A stretch of DNA of 64,000 nt, from contig JAWKTN010000008.1 in the NCBI GenBank assembly GCA_041399065.1, positions 1 to 64,000 of the forward strand, given 5' to 3'. Every line of letters starts with the position of its first letter. Position 1 is the first letter of the stretch. The DNA is from JAGQPD01 sp020426865 (GTDB lineage: Bacteria > Planctomycetota > Planctomycetia > Pirellulales > Pirellulaceae). A model generated the notes under the pieces. The model worked only from the letters and a program-made list of their open reading frames with translations. It was not told the origin of the DNA and made no database searches. Positions 55,709 to 63,662 of this stretch are shown one piece after another. The position numbers were made by a program, and so were the translations under genes.

Positions 55709-57583
55709 TTACTCTCTCATCGTGAATTCGATTTCGGGGTTGTCTGGACTGTCGGATCGTATCGCGACGATTCCGTTTCGCTCGATCGTCAGTTCATCGC
55801 GGCCAACGCGGACGGTATAACTCCCTTCTTGGAACACTGGAGGACGGAAAGCGGTCCCCAATGCTCGAACCGTGTAGACGATGTCGTTGTTGTATTCGTT
55901 GACAACTTGTACGACCGGATTGATGGTATCGGGGAATATGAGCGTTGGCAGATAGGCAATCGGTTTGCGCGCGTAGTTGTCGTATTGATGGAAGGTAATG
56001 GGCCAACCGGGATACTGGCCGTTGGCCCCGTCACCCGCGACATCCGCCTGGCGTGGCCAACATTCGAATGTGATCTTACGGGTCGGCTTATGGAATCGCA
56101 CGATGCCGAATCCCGCTCCATTCTCGTTCGCCGCCGTTGGATTCGCATACGCCAACATCGTAACCTTGTTGCCAAAGCCATCATAGTAGCGGCCGGTAAA
56201 GGGGAGTGGGCTGGTAGGGTCGTGTGATTGTGATGCTTCCAAGGGCCACCACCAGCGGCCGTAGTAGTTGACGATCGATGGTACGCAAAACGAATAACTG
56301 GCGTCCTCCCAATCGTTGATGCCCTGATGGATGACGGTCGCTAGATGCTGGTCGCCCGCAATGTGGACGGCGAAACAGCGACGTAGTTCCCGCAGCGCGC
56401 GGGCACGACCAGATTGTGGCCAGCCATTTGAGTCCAGATCGGCAAGGAGTCTGCCGTTGTTTTGTCCGTGGATGTGCGCGCCTCCCGCAAAGATCGTCTG
56501 CGATAAAACCGCCTTCATTTCCACGCCACGCCATTGCTGTCCCCACTTTCGGAGAAACGCCAATTGTCGCTCTCCGAGCAACTCTGCTTCGGGAACGTCG
56601 ATCGAAGCGCGATCGTAGTCGGGATCGTTGATATGGTCCGGTCGAGGGCCTTGTGGTGGTATCAATCCGGCCGGCCCTGTTTTCCACTTGCGGTCTTCAA
56701 CAATGGCGAAGTCAATGCCGCCCACATTGAGCGATGTGTAATACACACCGATGTTCTGTTTGATCGGTGTCGCGTCAAATGGGTCGGGCAAGTGACTGGT
56801 TTGTGCCCTTTGCACCATGTTCACATAGTCGGGACTCATCAAGTATCCGCCATCTGCTGCCCCCGGCAGATGCGCAACTCCGCCTCCTTCACCCCATAGA
56901 TTGCCGTGACCTACGTCGTGATCGTCCGGGATCGTGATCGTCGGTCGGTTTCGAATAATGTCGCCAAACTGTCGTCCAAACAACAGCCAGGCCGCCGTGT
57001 GCTGGCGATGGTCGTAGCTCTGGTCCCCCGCAAAAAACAACAAATCCGGGTCGAGCCGCTCGAGATTTGCCACAATGTCCGCGCGCGGGCCGCGGTCGGT
57101 GTTGGAATTGCATGACAGACCTGCCAGGACTATCGTCTCTTTCTCTACCGGATCACGCCGAATCGTGCCGCCGTAGGTCGCCCCGCCCGCGTGCACAACA
57201 CGATATTCCCAGGTGTGTTTCGTATCCCAGTTGTCAAGGCGAAATGTCGCCAACCAACCGGTCGGGTCCACTTCCGCGGTAGCCTCCTCCTGCCATCGAT
57301 CCCCACGCTTGATTTGCAGCGTGACTTGCTTGGCTTCGCCATCCCGCAATGGATAGAGCTGAGCACTTAGCTTCAGCGCCGTATCATCGACCGTGTAAAG
57401 TGCGAAACAGATGATCTGGTCACGCGCCACCTCCGGTATCGTTGGCGGACCACCCGTTCGCTCGATCCGGATCGGCGCTGGCTTGTCGGAAACCCCGGGA
57501 CCCTCCTCTTGTGCGACCCCGATCGACGTCGTCCCCATCGCCAACAGCCATACTCCCACACAAAAGTACGCTCGACCGGGCAT
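55709..57583 (-). CDS. PhoD-like metallophosphatase, secreted
   Basis: Protein of 624 residues. A signal peptide is visible (GRAYFCVGVWLLAMGTTSIGVAQ). A beta-rich N-terminal domain (about 60-160) precedes the PhoD-like phosphatase domain: LLFFAGDQSYDHRQH, PDDHDVGHGNLWGE and GDQHL are the metal-binding motifs. The family hydrolyses phosphate mono- and diesters outside the cytoplasm; substrate unknown. ATG 57583 is chosen. The frame is open further upstream through the 15-bp repeats to 57709, and a longer start would give an N-terminal EHSAF repeat before the signal peptide, which is unlikely. Convergent with mnmE, 5 bp apart, and divergent from the PP2C region. Confidence 0.85.
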   Translation of the reverse strand: MPGRAYFCVGVWLLAMGTTSIGVAQEEGPGVSDKPAPIRIERTGGPPTIPEVARDQIICFALYTVDDTALKLSAQLYPLRDGEAKQVTLQIKRGDRWQEEATAEVDPTGWLATFRLDNWDTKHTWEYRVVHAGGATYGGTIRRDPVEKETIVLAGLSCNSNTDRGPRADIVANLERLDPDLLFFAGDQSYDHRQHTAAWLLFGRQFGDIIRNRPTITIPDDHDVGHGNLWGEGGGVAHLPGAADGGYLMSPDYVNMVQRAQTSHLPDPFDATPIKQNIGVYYTSLNVGGIDFAIVEDRKWKTGPAGLIPPQGPRPDHINDPDYDRASIDVPEAELLGERQLAFLRKWGQQWRGVEMKAVLSQTIFAGGAHIHGQNNGRLLADLDSNGWPQSGRARALRELRRCFAVHIAGDQHLATVIHQGINDWEDASYSFCVPSIVNYYGRWWWPLEASQSHDPTSPLPFTGRYYDGFGNKVTMLAYANPTAANENGAGFGIVRFHKPTRKITFECWPRQADVAGDGANGQYPGWPITFHQYDNYARKPIAYLPTLIFPDTINPVVQVVNEYNNDIVYTVRALGTAFRPPVFQEGSYTVRVGRDELTIERNGIVAIRSDSPDNPEIEFTMRE

Positions 57584-57600
57584 GGGCCAGCCTCTGTCAC

Positions 57601-57682
57601 TGTGTTCAAAGGCACTGTGTTCAAAGGCACTGTGTTCAAAGGCACTGTGTTCAAAGGCACTGTGTTCAAAGGCACTGTGTTC
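57601..57682. repeat. Five tandem 15-bp repeats plus partial unit
   Basis: The unit TGTGTTCAAAGGCAC is perfect in five copies (57601-57675), followed by 7 bases of a sixth. The length is a multiple of three and contains no stop in several frames, so the repeat looks open on both strands (CSKAL on the plus and EHSAF on the minus strand). It lies 18 bp upstream of the PhoD-like start, in the divergent region. Confidence 0.95.
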
Positions 57683-57806
57683 GACAAGATCCCTGCTCTG
57701 GTGTTGCATGATGTCCCTTCTTGTTGGATGTATGGGAGCGCTTTTCAGCGGTTCCGAGATGATCGCTCCAGTGCCAATTCCTTTGCAATTTTCCCTTTGT
57801 AGCCTG

Positions 57807-57846
57807 CCTCCTATCGCACCTCCTATTGCATCGGCCTCCTATCGCA
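57807..57846. repeat. Three 12-bp repeats
   Basis: CCTCCTATCGCA occurs at 57807-57818, with one change at 57819-57830 and exactly again at 57835-57846 after a TCGG spacer. It is unrelated in sequence to the 15-bp array 125 bp away in the same divergent region. No function known. Confidence 0.85.
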
Positions 57847-57957
57847 TCGAGATGGCCATCATGACCGATGGCAACGCGCCACGCAACCGGCGAGCGACCA
57901 CCGGCGGTGTTGTGCCACATCCGGCAATGTGCGCTAATTCGCACAGTTGTCGCGCCT

Positions 57958-58134
57958 ATGCCCTTGTTCCGATTAGTCGAATTACGCCCACGGCGACACC
58001 CAAAAATCAGTTACGACCTATGCGACGCGCGCAACGGTCCCTTGTCGTTCTGTTTCAAGTGTGCCGGCACATGGTTTGCGGCTTCTGCAGGCACGCACGT
58101 TGTGATCGCGCCAGCACAAGGAGAACACTGCTGA
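57958..58134 (+). CDS. Possible small protein coupled to the PP2C gene
   Basis: A 58-residue frame from ATG 57958 (MPLFRLVELRPRRHPKISYD and onward) contains SFCFKCAGTWF, with two cysteines as in a small metal-binding knuckle. Its stop overlaps the ATG of the phosphatase gene as TGATG, a typical arrangement for translational coupling, and the AAGGAGA site of the phosphatase lies inside it. No family recognised, and no clear ribosome-binding site of its own, so it may be chance. Confidence 0.35.
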   Translation: MPLFRLVELRPRRHPKISYDLCDARNGPLSFCFKCAGTWFAASAGTHVVIAPAQGEHC

Positions 58135-58976
58135 TGTTCCAGGTTTCCCAGTGGCTTCCAAGTATGGGGCGTCGTAGCTGCGACGAGATGCACCGCGGTG
58201 TCGGCCTGCGAGGTCACCGTGGGCTTCTGCAATTGCAATCGGTTTCTCGATCTGTCACCGGACGCAACCGATCCCATAATGAAGACGCCGTCTACGCCCC
58301 CCACGTTGGACACACGGTGCTGATCGCCGATGGGATGGGGGGAGCTCCTGGGGGTGGCGACGCAAGTCGAATCGCGACGTCCAGTATCCCCAGGGAATTG
58401 GATGCACTCTTGGCTGGAAATGCGTTGGTGCCGCTGTCGGTTCGCGAGATGTTCCATCGCAGTGCCAACGCGGCCGCCGACGCCATGATTGTGTGGTCGC
58501 GACAGTTTCCTGACAAGCGTCGCATGGGAACGACTTATGCAATCGCCAGCGTGATTGAAGATGTTGTCTATACCACGCATTTGGGCGATTGTCGGATCTA
58601 CTACCTGCCACGTCACGGTCGCTGCAAACGCCTGACCAAAGACCAGACTTTCGTCCAGGATCTGATCGATTCCGGTCTCATCACAGAGGATCGAGCTCGG
58701 CGCCATGAATTGCGCCACGTTGTGATGAAGCGGTTGGGTGCCGAGCAGATGGAGATTGATCAATTCGATTGTGGTGCGGTCGTTCCCCACGAAGGGGACC
58801 GGTTGGTGTTGGTCTCTGACGGCATTTGGGGGTCCGTTCCGGACGAGTCGATTTACAAGATCTGTTCCAGCGATTCCACGCTGGAAGACGCCGCCGACGA
58901 ACTCGTGTTGGCCGCCATGGCCAACGGCGCCCTGGACGATGCCACGTGCATCGTGGCTGAAGTCGTAAAGAAATGA
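58134..58976 (+). CDS. PP2C-type Ser/Thr protein phosphatase
   Basis: Protein of 280 residues. Metal-binding and catalytic motifs of the PPM/PP2C family are visible: RSHNEDAVYAPHVG near 47, LIADGMGGAPGGGDAS near 64, GTTYAIASVIEDVVYTTHLGDCRIYYL, LVLVSDGIWGSVPDE and DDATCIV at the end. It dephosphorylates Ser/Thr proteins and could counteract the kinases of this organism, two of which are in the window. ATG 58134 follows AAGGAGA (58118-58124). The open frame extends to 57411 but the upstream part runs through the repeat region and is not believed to be translated. Confidence 0.9.
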   Translation: MFQVSQWLPSMGRRSCDEMHRGVGLRGHRGLLQLQSVSRSVTGRNRSHNEDAVYAPHVGHTVLIADGMGGAPGGGDASRIATSSIPRELDALLAGNALVPLSVREMFHRSANAAADAMIVWSRQFPDKRRMGTTYAIASVIEDVVYTTHLGDCRIYYLPRHGRCKRLTKDQTFVQDLIDSGLITEDRARRHELRHVVMKRLGAEQMEIDQFDCGAVVPHEGDRLVLVSDGIWGSVPDESIYKICSSDSTLEDAADELVLAAMANGALDDATCIVAEVVKK

Positions 58977-58991
58977 AGTGATCTCTCTAAT

Positions 58992-59066
58992 CGAAGGAAC
59001 CCAAACGGCACGCGTGACGCCGGATCGAACGACGTGATGTCCGTTAGGTCCCTTCGGTTTCTTTCT
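58992..59066 (+). terminator. Possible terminator after the PP2C gene
   Basis: The stretch CGAAGGAACCCAAACGG (58992-59008) can pair imperfectly with CCGTTAGGTCCCTTCG (59041-59056), followed by a T-rich tract to 59066. The loop of about 32 nt is large. It lies between the convergent PP2C and rpoD genes, so it could serve the plus strand. Confidence 0.35.
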
Positions 59067-59082
59067 CGTCCCTTGTTGGATG

Positions 59083-60777
59083 CTAATCCAGGAACTCAAC
59101 CAATTGGGCACTGATCTGCGGATCCTGCAAGCGGCGCAAGGCACGGTTTTCGATTTGCCGGATACGTTCACGTGTGACGCGGAAGATGTAGCCAACTTCT
59201 TCCAGTGAGTAATTGTGACCGTCGCCGAGTCCGAATCGCAGTTTGATGATTTCGCGTTCGCGGTAGCTGAGGTGTTCCAACAATCCGCTGACGCGTTCCC
59301 GCAGCATGGCCAGGCTGGCTTCGTTGGCCGGCTGTTCTTGCTGGCCGTCGGCCACGATATCGCCGAGTGCATGTTCTTCGCTCTTGCCGATCGACTTATC
59401 AAGGCTGACCGGGGTGCTGTAGAGTTTCATCAGGCGCGCGGTCTCATCGCGTGGCAATCCGGCCGCGTCGGCGACTTCGTCCACCGTAGGTTGGCGGCCC
59501 AAGGTATGCACCAACTGATTGGCTTTATGGCGGACGCGGTTCAATTCCGCGGACATGTGGACGGGGACGCGAATGGTTCGCGATTGATCGGCAATCGCGC
59601 GGCTGATGGCCTGCCGGATCCACCAGGTGGCATACGTGCAGAACTTGAAGCCGCGTCGGTATTCGAACTTTTCAACGGCGCGCATCAGTCCGGCATTTCC
59701 TTCCTGGATCAGATCGAGCATGCTCAGGCCACGATTGCGATATTTCTTGGCGACCGAGACGACCAGTCGGAGATTGCGTTCGGACAGTTCGCGTTTGGCT
59801 TGTCGGTAGTCTTCCAGCAGGCGGTGCAAGCGGCGGACGCGATTGGCGAGCCCGCGTCGAGTTTGTTGAGTGCGCCGGAGCAGTCGCTCGTATTCGCTAA
59901 TGGCCTCGGGATTTCCGTCGCTGCGGCGGCTTCCGTTGTGGACGTTGAATACTTCGCGATGCAGTTCGCAGACACGCTGTTCCATCTCCACGACGCGATC
60001 GAACATGGGCATTAGGGTTTCAATACGCAGACCCAGTTCTTCGACCAGTTGTACGCCGCGCCGCCGACTGCGAACCAGATCTTTCCAGGCTCGCACGCGG
60101 ACGTCGTGTGGTAACGACTTGTCGGCAGCCATCTCGTAGAGTTGACGCGTGCGAGGTAGCAATGCGTCAAGCGTGGCGAGGTTATGGGGCAGTCGCCCGA
60201 GGATTTGGTGTTTTTCCAGCCGTTCGGTTACCGCGACTTGCACCATCCGATCGAACGGTGCCTCGCCACGATCGACTTGTTCCAGGATCTGCACGCATTC
60301 GCGCAGTACGACGCCAATCGACAGGAGCCCGCGACGGAAGCGGTCGCGAGCCGATTCGATTCGCATGGCCACAGAAATCTCTTCGCGTCGTGTCAGCAGG
60401 GGCTGGGCGCTGATCTGAGTCAAATAGAGTTTGATCGGGTCGTCGGTGTCGTTGGTCGCGCGCGCTTCGGTCGCCAATTCGTCGGCCGCGCTTTCACCAT
60501 ATGCACCTTCTTCGTCGCGATCGTCGTCGTCCTCCAACTCGTTGTCCGTATATTCTCCATCGTCCTCAAATTCCGAATCAAGCTCCGTCACGACCTCGTC
60601 GCGCTCGGGCCGTGCGTTTGTCGAGGAATTCAAGTCACCCCGCGCAGGTACCGAGACCACCTCCGGTGACTTTCCGCTGCGAGCGCGCGCCGAGCGCGAT
60701 AGCGTCGACGTCGCGGCATTGGAACTGGTCAGGGAGTTTGCGGGATCATCAGACACGTCGTAACTTTCGTGAATCAT
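59083..60777 (-). CDS. rpoD: Primary-type RNA polymerase sigma factor (RpoD/SigA)
   Basis: Protein of 564 residues of the sigma-70 group. An unconserved N-terminus with a very acidic stretch (about 60-100, ELEDDDDRDEEGAYG) is followed by region 1.2 (DPIKLYLTQISAQPLLTRREEI). A long helical section comes next, then region 2 with KYRNRGLSMLDLIQEGNAGLMRAVEKFEYRRGFKFCTYATWWIRQAI. Region 3 shows HMSAELNRVRHKANQL and region 4 LSYREREIIKLRFGLGDGHNYSLEEVGYIFRVTRERIRQIENRALRRL. The last two are the hallmarks of primary sigma factors, which direct -35/-10 promoters. ATG 60777 has no obvious Shine-Dalgarno. Probably the vegetative factor, although planctomycetes often have more than one RpoD-like protein. 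Confidence 0.92.
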   Translation of the reverse strand: MIHESYDVSDDPANSLTSSNAATSTLSRSARARSGKSPEVVSVPARGDLNSSTNARPERDEVVTELDSEFEDDGEYTDNELEDDDDRDEEGAYGESAADELATEARATNDTDDPIKLYLTQISAQPLLTRREEISVAMRIESARDRFRRGLLSIGVVLRECVQILEQVDRGEAPFDRMVQVAVTERLEKHQILGRLPHNLATLDALLPRTRQLYEMAADKSLPHDVRVRAWKDLVRSRRRGVQLVEELGLRIETLMPMFDRVVEMEQRVCELHREVFNVHNGSRRSDGNPEAISEYERLLRRTQQTRRGLANRVRRLHRLLEDYRQAKRELSERNLRLVVSVAKKYRNRGLSMLDLIQEGNAGLMRAVEKFEYRRGFKFCTYATWWIRQAISRAIADQSRTIRVPVHMSAELNRVRHKANQLVHTLGRQPTVDEVADAAGLPRDETARLMKLYSTPVSLDKSIGKSEEHALGDIVADGQQEQPANEASLAMLRERVSGLLEHLSYREREIIKLRFGLGDGHNYSLEEVGYIFRVTRERIRQIENRALRRLQDPQISAQLVEFLD

Positions 60778-61485
60778 CTTCTCTTACCGTACTGTTGGAA
60801 TTCCATGTCATCGGCTCGGCGCAGTCGTATCGGCCTTCGCTCGGCCTGACAGCTTGTCTATCTACCAGCGGATGGATATACCCTTGAGCCAAACCTGCAC
60901 CGGTTGCGGAGCAGGTTGTCTGTGGTTGATCACCCGTTCGGAAAAAATCCGTGCCTAACCACTCGCGTCAAGCGGCGCGAGATCATCTACCGTGCTTGCG
61001 TGCTCTCTCTCGTTCCCTGGCGGCGCTCGGTCACAAACCGAGACAGGTGGGCGTCATTATGCCAATCCGTGTAGCTCAATAGGTGGCCGCCGTTATGGGA
61101 TGTTCCATTCTACGCGCAAATATTGGCTAAGGCCACTAACTTTCCCGGCGAATGGCGACTTTTTTTCGCCTTCAGTGGCCCCGTTTTGAGAACAGCCCCA
61201 TTGATCCTCGAAGCTTGCGTCGTTGGCGCACGTGTGCGATATCGGCAGCCACTCCCTGTTCGCTACCAACGCCGTAAGTGCACCATTTTGCCCAATCATC
61301 GCTTACTGTCCAAGGGGGCAGGGCCCACTATCCCGTTCCCAGACAAAATCCGAAACTGTTACCGCACTCCGTTTGCCCACCCCTTCTCTTCGGCCTTATA
61401 ATGTCCGTTCGTTCCCCGCCACAACGACGGGATTACTCGCCATTGTTTTTTCTGCACGCCAATGAAACCTAGGAGCGTTCCTACG
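60778..61485. other. Long intergenic region with several hairpins, upstream of rpoD
   Basis: No protein-coding gene is supported. Stems visible: AACCTGC (60892-60898) with GCAGGTT (60911-60917), CTCGGT (61026-61031) with ACCGAG (61037-61042), and a two-level hairpin in which GGCCACT (61131-61137) pairs with AGTGGCC (61174-61180) and GGCGAA (61147-61152) with TTCGCC (61165-61170). This is more structure than the short gaps elsewhere show. It may be the long leader of rpoD or hold a small RNA; no known RNA family was recognised. The sequence GTAGCTCAATAGGT at 61071 resembles a tRNA D-arm but no tRNA follows. Confidence 0.4.
61373..61402 (+). promoter_or_regulatory. Probable promoter of the isomerase-like gene
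   Basis: A perfect TATAAT lies at 61397-61402, with TTGCCC at 61373-61378 and an 18-bp spacer. Predicted transcription starts near 61409, about 77 nt before ATG 61486. Confidence 0.5.
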
Positions 61486-62418
61486 ATGAGTCCTCACGCT
61501 ATCGACCGCCGTTGCTTTCTAAAGACCTCCAGCGCCGCTGCAGCCGGCCTCACCCTCGCCGCGTCCGGCCTGACAACAGCCCGTGCCGAAGATGCGCAAC
61601 AATTATTTCAAATTTCCTTGGCCGAATGGTCGCTCCATCGGACGCTCTTCGATGGCAAACTCGATCATCTCGACTTCGCCAAAACTGCCAAGGAAGATTT
61701 TGGTATCTCCGCCGTCGAATATGTCAACCAATTCTTCAAAGACAAAGGACGCGACACGAACTACCTCAACGAAATGAAAAAACGGGCCGAAGATCACGGT
61801 GTCAAAAACCTCCTCATCATGATCGATGGCGAAGGACGGCTCGGAGATCCCGACGACGGCAAACGCAAGGAAGCGGTTGAAAACCACCACCAATGGGTGG
61901 AGGCCGCCAAGTTGCTCGGTTGCCATAGTATTCGCGTCAATGCCGCCTCCGAGGGGACCTACGACGAACAAGTGCAACGGGCCGCCGATGGCCTCCGTCA
62001 ACTCAGCCAGTTCGCCAAACCGTACGGGCTAAATGTCATCGTCGAAAACCACGGCGGACTCTCCTCCAACGGCAAGTGGCTCGCGAAAGTTATCCAGACC
62101 GTTGGCCTCGATAACTGCGGGACCCTTCCCGATTTCGGCAACTTCCGCCTCGATGGCGACAACTGGTACGATCGCTATCAAGGGGTCACCGAACTGATGC
62201 CCCATGCCAAAGCCGTCTCCGCCAAAAGCCACGACTTCGATCGCCAAGGCAACGAAACCCATACCGATTACCGCAAGATGATGAAGATCGTCCTCGACGC
62301 CGGGTATCATGGCTTCGTTGGCATCGAATACGAAGGGAGCAGCGTCTCGGAAGCCGATGGGATCGTCGCCACCCGAAAATTGCTCGAACGTGTTCGCGAC
62401 GAACTAGCCAACGCCTAA
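61486..62418 (+). CDS. Tat-exported sugar phosphate isomerase/epimerase-like protein
   Basis: Protein of 310 residues. The Tat signal has IDRRCFLKTSSAAAAGLTLA. The rest has the TIM-barrel fold of the AP endonuclease 2 / xylose isomerase-like group: GISAVEYVNQFF, GCHSIRVNAAS, NVIVENHGGLSSNGKWLA, LPDFGNFRLDG, SAKSHDFD and GFVGIEYEG have the Glu, Asp and His residues that bind metal in this group. Real substrates of the many planctomycete members are mostly unknown. ATG 61486 has AGGAG (61471-61475) 10 bp before it and is preferred to ATG 61462, which is also in frame. Probably periplasmic. Confidence 0.85.
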   Translation: MSPHAIDRRCFLKTSSAAAAGLTLAASGLTTARAEDAQQLFQISLAEWSLHRTLFDGKLDHLDFAKTAKEDFGISAVEYVNQFFKDKGRDTNYLNEMKKRAEDHGVKNLLIMIDGEGRLGDPDDGKRKEAVENHHQWVEAAKLLGCHSIRVNAASEGTYDEQVQRAADGLRQLSQFAKPYGLNVIVENHGGLSSNGKWLAKVIQTVGLDNCGTLPDFGNFRLDGDNWYDRYQGVTELMPHAKAVSAKSHDFDRQGNETHTDYRKMMKIVLDAGYHGFVGIEYEGSSVSEADGIVATRKLLERVRDELANA

Positions 62419-62452
62419 TCCACTCCCCCCCCCAAAAAAATCCCACACCACT

Positions 62453-62487
62453 CCGCGCCGCTCGCGGTTTGCCCCGAGCCGGCGCGG
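62453..62487. terminator. Strong GC hairpin after the isomerase-like gene
   Basis: CCGCGCCG (62453-62460) continues as CTCG (62461-62464) and can pair with CGAG (62475-62478) and CGGCGCGG (62480-62487), giving a 12-bp stem with a single bulge and a 10-nt loop. No T-run follows on the plus strand. It starts 35 bp after the stop. A run of C then A lies between stop and hairpin. Confidence 0.45.
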
Positions 62488-62740
62488 CGGTGAGGTGTGT
62501 GCGGTGCGGTCTGGCAGTGTGGTGGGAATACTCTTGATGCGGTCGGCCGTCGGCTTCTGCAGTCTTTCTAGTCTTCCTGTATTGCCTTGGCTTCGTAATC
62601 TGTCCTCCGTGCCCAAATCGCTCGCCTCCTCCTCGTGGTGCTCGATATTCCCATTATTTGTTCCGATTTGGTCGACTTTTTTTTGAAATCTTCCATTTCC
62701 TGTGTGGACAGTTTCGAAAACGGGAACCGGTCGCGTGCCT

Positions 62741-62768
62741 AAAAAACAGGCAGATCCCTCGCTGCCTG
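62741..62768 (-). terminator. Intrinsic terminator on the minus strand with no known upstream gene
   Basis: CAGGCAG (62747-62753) pairs with CTGCCTG (62762-62768) around an 8-nt loop, and on the minus strand it is followed directly by TTTTTT (62746-62741). This is a textbook Rho-independent terminator. The next genes on the right are on the plus strand, so it should end a transcript antisense to, or starting within, the leader of the gene at 62954. Confidence 0.55.
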
Positions 62769-62861
62769 CATGCTGGGCAGCTGTGCGCAAAATCGTGCAT
62801 GCAATGCTATCAGTGAAAGCGTGACGTAAGTGCTTGCAGTGCAATCATATCGGTGCTGGCC

Positions 62862-62891
62862 TTGACTTAATTGGCAAGATTCGGTTATCTC
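62862..62891 (+). promoter_or_regulatory. Possible promoter of the ribbon-helix-helix-like gene
   Basis: TTGACT at 62862-62867 and TATCTC at 62886-62891 with an 18-bp spacer. The -10 is weak. It is 63 bp before ATG 62954. The rest of the 535-bp gap 62419-62953 holds the two hairpins listed and no gene that I can support. Confidence 0.4.
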
Positions 62892-62953
62892 GCGTCTATG
62901 TGGCCGCGAAGGAATGTTTGTTTTGCCAATCTCACAAGGAAGGAGTCCAGGAA

Positions 62954-63388
62954 ATGTACGAATCGACTCAACAATTGCCCCACCTATCGATCCACCGTGG
63001 CGGCACGACCGACAACCGCGCTCAAGAAATTTTCCGACACGCGCAAGATCTGTTCCGGCAGCAGCCGGATTGGGTCACGTTTTTTCGGGAGGTGCTTGGT
63101 GTCGACGGGATCGCTCGTCGCCTATGTCCATCCACCAAGGATATCACGGAGCTGGAGCAGACTCGCGAGTACGGCGAGATCCAGCAGATGCTGGCCAAGC
63201 TGCGCGAGAAGCGCACCGGCGTCCCCTCGGACGGCACCGAGCCGACGCGAGTGATCACGGTGCGGCTGCCCAAGAGCGTCCACGAATTCTTGCGCAATGA
63301 AGCTCACGAGCGGAAAACCAGCATGAACAAGCTGTGCATCTCCAAGTTGCTGCAGATGGTGGATGAAGGGTTGATTCCCAATGACTAG
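62954..63388 (+). CDS. Ribbon-helix-helix-like (HicB/Arc-type) protein
   Basis: Protein of 144 residues. The C-terminal part (about 98-144) reads RVITVRLPKSVHEFLRNEAHERKTSMNKLCISKLL, which fits the strand-helix-helix of Arc/CopG/HicB-type DNA-binding domains. The N-terminal 95 residues contain HAQDLFRQQPDWVTFFREVLGVDGIARRL, a helical part that recurs in proteins of this phylum. No toxin gene is next to it, so it is more likely a regulator than an antitoxin. ATG 62954 is chosen because AGGAAGGAG precedes it; the frame open from 62834 is unlikely. Confidence 0.72.
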   Translation: MYESTQQLPHLSIHRGGTTDNRAQEIFRHAQDLFRQQPDWVTFFREVLGVDGIARRLCPSTKDITELEQTREYGEIQQMLAKLREKRTGVPSDGTEPTRVITVRLPKSVHEFLRNEAHERKTSMNKLCISKLLQMVDEGLIPND

Positions 63389-63611
63389 GAGGTAGCGGCG
63401 AAAGAGTTTTCGGGGTTGGGCTGGGTTGATAAAACGTCTCCGAACGAGGCCATCTTGGCGGGTGACCCGTGTTCCGCAACTGACACGGGGCCCGCTGCCA
63501 CCCCTTCACTCCACCGGGGCTTCCGCCAAGCGTTGCTTCGACATCGCAGCCAAAACGCGTGTACGAATCGTCCACCGACGGTGACGAAAACTGCTGTTAC
63601 CGGTTAGAATG

Positions 63612-63658
63612 AACTCGGTTCATTCAGCTGTCAGCATTTTTAGAGGCATCACCGAGTT
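63612..63658 (+). promoter_or_regulatory. Inverted repeat just before panD
   Basis: AACTCGGT (63612-63619) and ACCGAGTT (63651-63658) can form an 8-bp stem ending 4 bp before the panD ATG. The right arm would cover the place of the ribosome-binding site, so it could lower translation, or it could be a regulator site. No promoter recognised. Confidence 0.3.
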
Positions 63659-63662
63659 TTCC

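Noticed and set aside
57601..57682. Short direct repeats as a CRISPR array
   Set aside because: The 15-bp units are contiguous with no unique spacers, and no cas genes are present.
57584..57709. Longer PhoD-like protein beginning in the EHSAF repeats
   Set aside because: It would place a repetitive polar segment before a good signal peptide that begins at ATG 57583.
61068..61140. tRNA-like sequence GTAGCTCAATAGGT
   Set aside because: Only a D-arm-like stretch is present. There is no anticodon arm, T-arm (GGTTCGA type) or acceptor pairing downstream.
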